The notes beneath the pieces were generated by a model. That model was not told the DNA's origin and searched no databases. It saw nothing but the letters and a program-made list of their open reading frames with translations. Positions 35,701 through 47,700 of a stretch of DNA of 64,000 bases are shown piece by piece. The DNA lies in the NCBI GenBank assembly GCA_946406115.1, contig OX291551.1, forward strand, positions 1,860,001 through 1,924,000, given 5' to 3'. The stretch's first letter is position 1; each line of letters opens with the position of its first letter. The translations under genes and the position numbers were made by a program. Source of the stretch: Apoda limacodes (Eukaryota; Arthropoda; Insecta; Lepidoptera; Limacodidae).

Positions 35701-38700
35701 GTGGAAAGAAGCTTATATAGTGCCTACACATAAAAAAAAGGGCCAAGTGCAAGTTGGACCCGCGCACCGAGGGTTCCGTAGTCCGTACCACCATTTACGT
35801 AATTTACTTTGAAACATAAGAACTATTACATAACATAACACGCTATAATCACTGCAAGATTAAAGCTAGTATGTGTTACTATTTTCACGATACAGCAAAT
35901 ATTAAGTGTTTATAAAGGGTTACTTATTTTTTTATTGGAAACTATATTCAAGGTCAAGCAATGTCTGGCTTGATCAGTGATTGGATGACTGCTTACCGGC
36001 ACACTATTTGTTTTTGTTTGTGTTCGTAAATTACGTAAATGATGGTACGAAAACTACGGTGCGCTAGTCCGACTTGCACTTGACCGATTTTATAACACGC
36101 ATGTAAATTCACGTAATATACAAAAAAGACAAAACAAAAAGTGAACCGCTAAGCGGTCACCCATTCAAGTATTGACCTAGCGCAACGTTGCTTAAGTTTG
36201 AATATCGTTTCCAACAAACAAACGTGTTACTGTTTCTCTTAATAATGTTACAAGATGGCGTTGTACCTGTAATTGAAAATGGTAATGACTTGGGCTTGTC
36301 TCACATTCGGCCGTTTTTATTGTTTGTTGTTATACTTTGAAATTCACACTATTTTTCACTGCAAGTTTGAAGTTTGTATATATTACTGTTTTACTATAGA
36401 GCAAAAGCAACGAAAATATATTTAAATTATGGTTTTCTTTTTATTTTTGTTAAATAATCCACCATTATAATACATATTCTGTGATTCAGGCTTCTACCTA
36501 TTTTTTTAAAATACCAACTGGAGTCCCTCAGGGCTCTCATTTAGGTACTTTGTTTTATGCTGCGTATGTTTCTCAATTTATATACCGTCTGGCCCACTTG
36601 ACTTATCTATGTCTAGAGAATGCAACGTCCGCCGGACCTCCCGTTGTGTTATGGAAATTTTCCGCCATGGTCTTACCGCACCTCGGTATAGTAAGTGGTA
36701 CAGCGCCTTCGTCGTTCATAGTCGAGTTTGAGGCAAAGAGACTGCTCAGTAGATCGGCTTTCTCTTTTGCCCTATGGGTCAAGTCACCATCGGTCTTTCG
36801 CAGCATTAGCAAGCGACCAGAAAGCACGACTTCCAGATGGATAGCTCGCAACCTATTTTGCCAATGAATCGGAATTTAGCTCTGACAGTTACTTTCTTAC
36901 TTATAACAAAAAGTAAGATTTTGTTACCGTTGCTTCGGCTAGGTGCTCACGAGAGAGAGATTCAGGGAGAGTGGGTTCAGAGGCAAGTAAAAGAAAGTCG
37001 CTATTCAAGGCCAAGGAAAGTTATAATGTGTGCTCATTCAAGGTTATATTAACAAGATTTTAATTGTTAGCAGTAGAACCTAATCACTTAAGGTGATTCG
37101 TATATATCGAAATTAAAGTATCTTTTAACTACCTATCTATACAGAAATACATTAAACCGTAAGCCTGCCTACACAGATTTCTGGATAGAAGATTCGCAAT
37201 ATATATTAGGGTCAGAAAGTACATTTAATTTCTTCGACCTAAAGTCTGACCGATGATGTCTTCCACGACGTCCACATCCAGTAGGTGTCCGCCGTCAGAG
37301 TAGGTTTACGCTGATGGGACAGATTTTTATGGAACCTATGGACGTGTGGTGTGTAATGTTAGCCCAGGGCCTTGGTGAGCAGGCACGGTGCTATGCGGCA
37401 CGGTGCTGATGCTCGCCCCGTAAAATCTCTGAGCAATCTTGCTCAGGCCGAGGATCTGGAGTATAGCGAACTCCCAGATTCCTCTTCAGCGCGGACGTCA
37501 CTCAAAGATGACCAGCAACGGCTACCATATCAATTGAGGAGGCCAGATTTCTCAACGACAGTGGGTACGGCAAAGAGCGGTAGGGTAAGAAGAATACCGT
37601 TGTGACTACTTCAAGTTCTGAAAATATATGCATGAATAACTTACATGAATTAGTTTCACAACACAATATAGCACTGATAAAAATACCGTACCTAAACGGT
37701 TATGTACCTATCTATCTACCTACAACAGAGGGGGATCAGGGGCCCTTCCGCCCGCCGTGCCAGCAACCGTATCATCTGTGGCGAGCTTCGGCAGTCATAG
37801 ACCCCCACCTTTTGTCCTCTATGCTGTCTGTGCAGTGAATCCTCATCCCTTAGTCTTAGTAACTTCTTTTATATATAATGGCCATAAGAAAAAAAAAGAA
37901 AAGAGTTTGCACAGCGGCTACTCCATCCACATATAATGTGGATTTTTGCAACATCAGGGGTATTCACGCCAATCTTAACGCAGTCCACCACCATCTCGAA
38001 ACTGCGCAGCCGACCATTCTTTTTCTAACGGAGACGCAGATATCCTGCCCGGCCGACACATCATACCTTCACTATCCCGGCTACAAACTCGAACACAATT
38101 TCATGAGTCGTGCCGGTGTATGTATGTTCGTCCGGGAGGATATCTGCTGTCGCCGCCTTCATAGCCTTGAAGACAGGGACCTGTCGATATTGTGGGTGCG
38201 CGTAGATTACGGCGGCCACACTCGTATCTATGCGTGCCTATACAGGTCTCATAGCGGTGACACGGACGTAACTCGACTCTTCACGCACCTGAGTTTGACG
38301 ACTGACAAAGTTCTAGAGCAATATCCCACAGCAGAACTAGTTATTTTGGGAGACTTTAACGCCCACCATCGCGAGTGGCTCAGTTCTCGAACCAATAACT
38401 ATGCTGGGATATCTGCTCAAGAATTTGCTCTGACCTATGGATTCTCTCAGCTGGTACTTTCTCCAACGAGAATACCAGATATAAAGGAACATACGAGCTC
38501 CTTACTGGACCTTCTGCTGACTACTCGTCCGGACGGATACTCCGTCTCAGTGGATGCGCCTCTTGGCTCCTCGGACCACTGTCTCGTCCGGACTCAAGTG
38601 TCATGCACACAACCCGATCCTTCTGGGCCAACTAATTTGCGTCGTGTGTGGCACTATAAGTCGGCAGACTGGGATGGATTGCGAGAATTTTATGCATCGT

Positions 38701-41700
38701 AGCCGTGGAGGCAGATCTGCTTTAACTCAGAAGATCCTGACGTCTGCGCAGCCGCAGTCACTGAGACAATCCTTGCTGGTATGGAATGTTTCATTCCTAA
38801 CCTGCGAGTAGCTGCCGGCGTCAAAAAACGACCGTGGTTTAATAGGTCTTGCAGAGAAGCTAAAATTCTTAAGCAAACTGCGTATGATGCTTGGACCACG
38901 GCTCGTAATAATAAGGATACGAATATTTCTGAGTTAAAACGCAAATTAAATGCTGCCTCGAGGTTCAGTAAGAAAGCAACTGCCAGAGCAAAATTCCAAT
39001 TCATCGGCAAAATAGGTGGGCGACTTGCGAGCTATCCTTCTGGGAGTCGTGCTTTCTGGTCGCTTGCCAAAGCTGCCGAAGGGAACTTCTGCCAGTCGTC
39101 GTTACCACCACTGCGAAAGACTGATGGTGACTTGGCCCATAGTGCTAAAGAGAAAGCCGATCTACTGGGCAGTCTCTTTGCCTCGAACTCGAATATGAAC
39201 GATGAAGGCGCTGTACCACTTACTATACCGTGGTGCGGTAAGACCATGCCGGAAATCTCCATAACGCAGCAGGAGGTCAGGCGGGCGTTGCTCTCTCTAG
39301 ACGTTCATAAGTCGAGTGGGCCAGACGGTATACCAGCAGTGGTGCTTAAGCAGTGTGCTCCTGAGTTATGTCCTGTACTCACGCGCCTCTTCGCGCTTTC
39401 CTACCACACTAGGCAATTTCCGTCTTCATGGAAGACTGCGAATGTGCACCCGGTGCCCAAAAAGGGCGATAGATCAGATCCATCGAATTACAGGCCTATC
39501 GCTATAACCTCTCTTCTCTCTAAGGTGATGGAGCGTGTGATCAACACACAGCTTCTAAGATACCTAGAAGTACACGATCTGGTCAGTGACCGTCAATATG
39601 GCTTTCGCCACGGTCGCTCGACTGGTGACCTTCTAGTGTATCTCACACACCGATGGGCACTAGCCATTGAGAGTCAGGGGGAGGCATTGGCATGTAGCCT
39701 GGACATAGCGAAGGCGTTCGATCGGGTCTGGCACCGCGGTCTTCTATCGAAGTTGCCATCTTACGGAGTGCCCGAGGGTTTGTGCAAATGGGTGGCTAGC
39801 TTTTTGTCCGGCAGACGCATACGAACCGTAGTTGACGGTAGTTGCTCTGATAGCATGGACATTAATGCTGGTGTCCCGCAAGGCTCTGTGCTGTATCCTA
39901 CGCTGTTTCTACTGCATATCAATGACATGTTGGACATCAACAACATACATTGCTATGCAGATGACAGTACTGGAGACGCTTTTTACACGGGTCGTGCAAA
40001 CATCCCTCGTTCCGTTGTGGAGGAAAACCGCGGAGAACTTGTGTCTCAAATCGAGACCACACTGTCCCAGGTCTCTGATTGGGGACGGGTAAACTTGGTC
40101 CGATTCAACCCTACAAAGACACAAGTGTGCGCGTTCACCGCTAAGAAAACTCCATTCACTGTAGTCCCACAATTCGAGAACACTCCCCTCTCCATCTCCA
40201 AGAGCATTGGGATCCTTGGTGTCGACATCTCCAGCGATGTTCAGTTCCGAGATCATTTACAAGATAAGGTGAAGCTGGCGTCCAAAAAACTTGGTGTACT
40301 CAATAGAGCGAAGCAGTACTTCACGTCGGGGCAAAGGTTGTTACTTTACAAGTCGCAGGTTCGGCCCCATATGGAGTACTGCTGCCATCTCTGGGCAGGT
40401 GCACCCCGATACCAGCTTGGCCCTTTTGACTCGGTTCAACGACGGGCTGTGAGAATTGTCGACGATTCCAAACTCACTTGCGGTATCGAGCCCTTAAGTC
40501 TGAGGAGAGACTTTGCCTCACTGTGTGTGTTCTACCGCTTGTACAATGGGTTGTGTTCTGAGAAATTGTTCGAAATGATGCCCACGGCTACTTTCTACCA
40601 TCGCACCGCTCGCCATCGGCAGGGAATTCATTCTCACACTTTAGAACCTAAATGGTCGCGTACAGTGCGGTTTCAGAGAAACTTCCTCCCGCGAACGCTT
40701 AAGTTGTGGAATGAGCTCCCTGCCAAGGTTTTCTGCAAGGACTACAGTATGGAGTTCTTCAAGAAAGAAGTTATTAGATTTCTGAAGGGTCGGCAACGCG
40801 CAAGTGATACCCCTGGTGTTGCAAGCGTCCATAGGCTACGGTGACCGCTTACCATCAGGCGGGCCGTAAGCTCGTTTGCCACCTTAGTGGTATAAAAAAA
40901 AAAAAAATTAATGAATTATTTATATTCATTAGATTCGCTTATTTGAGCGTTGTTGAAAATAAGTTAGAAGAAAATTCAACTTAACGCACATGACCACATA
41001 AAAGTAATGAGGCATGACACATCCTGTCATTCGTAAAAGCATTCCTCCGGTTTCTATATTTGAAACCTTGTATATGTACAAAGAACTAGGAATGGATGTC
41101 TGGAAAATTCCATAGTTTCTTGCATCCTCCGGTCATTTACCTGATCCGCAGAATCTGAAACGGTGAATCCGTTATATACTGAACTTCGAGGCAGCAAGGT
41201 GCATTTAACCTCAGAAATATTTGGATCCTTATTATTACAAGCCGTGGCCCAACTCTCATACGCAATTTGCTTATGTATTTTAGCTACTCTGCATGACCTA
41301 TTAAACCACGGTCGTTTGTTGATGCCGGCAGCTACTTTCAGGTTAGGAATAAAACATTTTATACCAGCGAGGATTGTCTGCGAGAGCTGCCTCCACGATG
41401 CATAAAAAGCTCGCAATTTATCCTAGTCTGCCGACTAATAACGCCACACACGACGCCTATTAGTTGGCCCAGATGGATCGGGTTGTGTGCATGACACTTG
41501 AGTCCGAACGAGACAGTGGTCCGAGGAACCAAGAGGCGCATCCAATGAGTTGGAATATCCATCCGGACGTGTAGTCAGCAGAAGGTTCAGTAAGGAGCTC
41601 GAATCGTCCTCTATATCTGATATATTCTCGTTGGAGAATGTACCAGCTGAGAGAATCCATAGGTTAGAGAAAATTTAAAATTTGTAACCCCAAAGCAATT

Positions 41701-44700
41701 AAAAAAATATACCGAAAATAAATTCTGTATACATGCATCTGATTTTTATAATAAACATTTTTGTAGATTGGACCAACTTAACTCACATATAAATCTAGAT
41801 CTTCAGCAAATCACTAGCAATCTTTAAAAAATCCGTAATCAAACAACTTAATCATCATTTGTAACCTTTAATATAATCTAATCTTAAATATTTCCTAGTT
41901 GAAAACAAATATCGTGAAATATATATCTTGTAATTATTTTTTTACGACTTATAATCTAATTTAAATATTCTCAACAACTCACTTGTAATGTTTATAAATT
42001 TGTTAGGTACCTAATGCACTTCATAATTATTCCTTTATTCTACTTAATAATTATATGCTTCTAGATCTAATAAAAAACATTCATTCAATAATTTATGATA
42101 ACAATAATTATTTCTATAATCTTATTTTAAATAACCTTATTTGATTTGTTACTAAATATATTTCAAAATATATTTTTCATATCGAAAACACAAAGTGAAT
42201 CTCACCTTATGCTCAACTTCATTGTCTTAACTATATACATATTTATAGCACTTATGTTTATGATAGTTAATATAGTAACTACACTTTAGTTCTTATCAAT
42301 GAAATACTTAATTGTAATGTGTTATTATATTTCTGTAATGACTGTTTGTTGTCTTGTAATAAATAAATAAAAAATGAATTAAAAAGTAGTTATTCGGATA
42401 CACAGATAAACATACCCATTATATGTAGCTTGGTGTACCTGCCAAAAACTGCGCTGTCCAGTCTTGCGGCGAACACTCTCAGTAGTCTGTTTGAGCTTTC
42501 CCGTAACCTGAACACAACAGAGACCACTCTTTTGCGCATTATAGCAAAGAAATCATCTGTGCGGGCCTTCGCAAACATTCCTGAGGCACTGCAATGACGG
42601 GAAAGCCCAAACAGTGCCCGGAACGCATGATTATACTGAATACGTAGGACTTCGTACGCTTTTTTAGAGTAGTTGGTCCTGGTCCTCGGGCTACTTGTAT
42701 AAAATGTCTGGCAAAAAGCTTTCAACAAAGTTATTTTAACCTCATGCGAGCATTTAGTAAACCTGCGCGCGACCATATTACTCCTTACAGCCAAAGCCCT
42801 GCGTTCCCTTTCGATGTCACAGTCGTCCTTGAGATCCTCGGTCACTACATGGCCTAGATACTTAAACTTTAACCATTCAATTTTAGTGGAGGTACATAGT
42901 TGGGATTTTGGTTTTTTCATCTGAAAACCAACAGTTCACTCTTTTTAGTATTATACCTTAGGCCATGTTGCACCGCATACCTCTCGCAAATAGCCACTAA
43001 CCTTCTGAGACCACCGATTGACTGACTCAGCAGCACCATGTCATCCGCATAACTGATGTTATTAAGATTTATGTCGTCGATGCGACATCCAGCGTACGTG
43101 CTGCTGAGTTCATCAATCAACTGGTTCACATAAATATTAAATAGCGCTGGGGAGCTTAGACCACCCTGCCTTACTCCGCAGTCTAGCTTATAAGGGTCAG
43201 AAAGAGTGTTCACCCATTTTACAAAGTTAATTTGGTTATCACACCAATATGAAAATATAGCTATAAGCTCAGTAGGGAACCTCACATCCCTAAGCTTTTC
43301 CCATAGTTTCCTGTAGGAGACCATGTCGAACGCCTTAGAGAGGTCCAGAAAACACGCATAGACCGGTGTTTTGCGATCAGTGTAGTACTTGACTGTGTGC
43401 TTTAATGTTAATATTGCGGTCTCAGTGTATAATCCCTGTCGAAAACCAAACTGTGCATCATGAGTTTTTATATATTTTGCAAGATATGAGTTAAGCACAC
43501 TGTCAAATACGTTGGCCACTGTAGTGGCTAACGATATGGGCCTGTAGTTACACTTATCCGATATGTCTCCTGTCTTACTCTTAACAATGGGTATGACTAA
43601 AGTCTTCATCAGATCCTGTGGTAGATAGGCATGTCCCACACATAAGTTAAAAAACATAGTCAACACTTTGGGTAGATGCACTCGAGCGTATTGTTAGACT
43701 ATCATGTCCCGGAGATTTCCCTTACTTCCCGAACTTATAAGTAAATGGAATCTATTTAATAGTGAACATGTCGGACCATTATTATAATGTTATTGCCTTT
43801 TTCTTATTTTTCTTTCTTTCACTACTTGTGAGTGTATGGGTACAGTGAGTGTATGGATACTGTGAGTAGGCAACGCTCTTTGTTTATATTATTATAACTT
43901 GTTTGTTTTATTTGTTGTAGGCGCGGCGCAATGTTTATGTTTACACACGTTTACGCTACCTGACGTTTACTATAATATTTTTCTTGTCTTATTGTTAAAA
44001 ATACTTTTGTTGGTCCTCACTTGTTACGCCGCGCCGTTGGTTTCAATAAATAAATCTTTGTATATAAGTATAGAGTGTTCCAGCGAGCGACACGGCGACG
44101 GTGACGCGCAACACGGGGTCGCGTCGCGGCGCGTGGCACGAGGCGCGGCTGGCGGCGCCGGGCCGGCCGCGGCGCGTACTCTGCTGTCTCACAGCCAAAC
44201 ACTTCACCGTCAAGGACTACATTTTCAAATTCATACCAAAGAGGATCACCTCCTTCAGGCTCTGCCCTTCCACCAAGGTATATATATAAGGTATATATAT
44301 ATAAGGTATATATAGGTACTATTCGTTATATACAATCTGATTTATGGGGATTGATTGGGGTGTAATGTAATAATCAGTAATCAGAGCTCTATCAGAAATA
44401 TCAGTTAGTAAAAAGTCATAACTGTTAGATTGACATAATAACGAGTTTCACTCAGTTACAAAAAATCTCAAATTTTGATTTAATTTGACGAGATCTATTT
44501 TGGGCTGGTACATGTTGGTTCTAGCATGTCTGGTTCTGAAGATAAGCAGATGAAGGTACTACAGTCATATTTCAATTCGCACAGAGACAGTGCGGTAGAC
44601 TATAGCCTAAGTCTCCTTCTCCAAAGAAAGGCCCCTGACCCTGCCGAGAGTGTATAAAGGCTGAAGTATTATTCTAGTATTTATTTTGTGAAACATAGGT

Positions 44701-47700
44701 AACGAGATTACAGATGTTGAATAGTGTATTCAAGTCCTATGCACTTTGCCTTACCATAAACGCATACAAAATACAATTAATTTGTATGCTATAATAGTTA
44801 AGTATGTAAGTATCATATAATGAAGTATTTTAAAACATTAGTGGGTGGGTTTATAGAACGGGCCGCAGTATAGTTCCATAATAGTATCACACGAGTGCTT
44901 TAATCCCTTCGGACCAGTTTTACCATTGATGATACAAATGGTACTAAGTTGTCCCATTTATACCTGTAATGGTAAAGGTGGTACTAGTTAATACCAGGTA
45001 TACCATTGGATTATACTATTATTGGAGCTTTTCCACTCTAAGCCAATCTTCAAATCCATTAATTGATTAGGTTCCACTTTTAATACAACTCTAATCCATT
45101 TCCAAAAAAAGGATTGGAAACAGGACTAGAGTGGAATAATTAGTCTTCTAATCCATTCAGTTTTCTTTTTAGGGTTCCGTAGTCTATACTCAATAGCAAA
45201 ACGGAACCTTTGTAGTTTCGTCATGTTTCGAAATGAAAGATATTTATTTTGGATGACAGATGTCAAATTAGAAAGGGCTATATCTTGTCAAATATTGATC
45301 GTAGACTAGAAGTTGTCTCAAATTGAATTTGAATTGAAAAACTTGAATTTCGAATAATGTTCGTTGTGTCAACAATGGAACGCGGATATTTTGTAGTTGT
45401 CATCAGAAAAGTTTGAGGTTATTTTATGCAGCGTATTTCAATCGAGTAACGCTTAAATATTGTGAAAGTTCACAACCGAAATGGTGAGCACTTTAAAGAA
45501 ACGGTCCGAAGATGTCGCACTTTTTTCGGTCATCATCATGCACCATCTCGAGGTGCTATGGAGAATTTAATCAATACATTTGAAGCTGTTGGCTCTGTTT
45601 AGGATATTAAAGCAGGTGGCCGCCCTCGTACGGGTATATCGCTTTAAAACATTGCAGCAGTTATAAAAAGTGTACATGAACTCCATCGTCATCGTTGTCA
45701 ACAATTAAACATGTCCAGAAGCTCTTTGCAACGAGTTTTGACTAAATATCTGCACACGCACGCTAACAAGATTCAATTAACACAACATCTGAAGCCAGCA
45801 GACCATGCGCAGACCGTGCGCATGCGCAGCGCCGAACATTCGTCAATTGGATACTGGAGCATCAAGTCGATATTTTTCAAAAAAAATCACCTTTAGCGAT
45901 GAGGCGCCCTTCCAACTCGATGGGTACGTCAATCAACAGAACTGTCGAATTTGGGGGACTAAAAACCCACGAGTGATCCTTCAGCAACATATGCACCCTT
46001 CCCGTGTAACCGTGTGGTGTGCATTCCGGACTGGCGGAATTTTTGATCCGAATTTTTTTTAAACAGCAAACGGAAATGCAGTAACAGTCAATGGTTAGTA
46101 ATCGTGAGGTGTTGACTGACTTTTTATGGCCTGCGTTAAATGAAATTGATGTTGATGACATTTGGTATCAACAGGCTGGTGAAACATGTCATACTGCGGC
46201 TGAAACAATGCAGTCATTGTAGACAAAATTTCCAAAACGAGTTATCTCGCGGCGATGAGAAGTAAACTGGCCACCAAGATCGTGTGATCTGACACATCTG
46301 AACTTTTTATTTGGGATTTTCTGAAGGGAAAAGTGTATGCAAGTAATTCTTAACAATTCCTGAGCTCAAAACCTAAATTCGTCGAGTTACTGACGAAATT
46401 CTATCACAATTATGTAAAAATGTCATCGAAAATTTCATAAAATGGGTGAACGGTTGCCAGCAAAGAGGCGGGTCTTTGTCGGATATTGTGATCCACAAGG
46501 AACCTCAAAATTCAACTGCAATATGTGTTTTGTACAAAAATTAAATTTTAAGTAGGTTTTGAAAACCCATTATTTTCGTTTAAAATTGTACTATAAAATG
46601 CTTGAATGTCTGGTAGAACCGTTTAAAGTTGTAGTATATTCAAATTCAAAATTCATTTATTTCAGGTAAACAAGAAACCCATATTATACATTGATATTTA
46701 GAAATAGAATTAGAAATAAATAAATAAATAATACGCAATTAAATAAATTAATCTAATCAAACAAAAAATTAAAATTTCAGAACATTATATAAAATAAAAT
46801 CAATTTAAATAATTCATACATATATATGCAGTCATTTAGTACTTCCTTTCCGGCATTGGCACCGCCACATGTCTGTTACAGCAATGCCTAAGGAAAGGAC
46901 AGTCTAATCTCTCAGCGATCATATTCAGGACAGAATTGGAGCTGGCACGAACTCTGCGTAGCAAGGACGCGCATCGCTTTCGCATAGTCGTATGGTGGCA
47001 ATCGATGCGTGCGTCTGCAAACATGCCAGAGCCACTGCAGAATCGTGGCAGCCCCAACACAATCCTAAATGCATTGTTATCAGGAAACGGAGGTCGCTGT
47101 ACCGTTTTTTTGTATATTTAACACATAGGGTGCACGTGTACAGAGATGTGCAGTACGTTTTAAAGAGGGTTACCTTAACCTCAGCTGAGCATCTTGCAAA
47201 CCTACGGGCTATCATATTGGCTCTTACTGACAGCGCCCTCCGTTCCCGCTCAATGTCAGCATCGTCCTTGAGATCAGGTGTGACTACATGCCCTAAGTAC
47301 TTAAATTTTGGAACAGTTTTAAGGGGTACACCATATAGTCGCACTGGTGGTACATTACGTGCACATTTCACGCCAGCGTCAAAGACCATGCATTGACTTT
47401 TCGTGATATTATATTTTAAACCGTGGCCAGACACGTATTCCACACAAGTCCGTATCAACTGCCTCAGACCACAGACTGATGCGCTCAAGAGCACCATGTC
47501 GTCAGCATAGCTAAAATTGTTGACAGAGATGCCATCAACGTGGCAACCAACGTGCTGATTGCTAAGCGCTATGATCAACTCATTTATGTAGAGGTTGATG
47601 AGGGTTGGAGATGACAATCCACCCTGTCTAACACCACACTCAAGCCAGTACGGATCCGACATTGCCCCCGCCCATCGCACACTGTTGACTTGGTGTGCAT

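Noticed and set aside
36481..36867. 128-codon plus-strand ORF as a novel fusion protein
   Set aside because: It is a chance read-through of two LINE fragments, one of them antisense.
43899..44315. 138-codon plus-strand ORF across exon 8
   Set aside because: It reads exon 8 in the wrong frame; the phase from exon 7 supports another frame.
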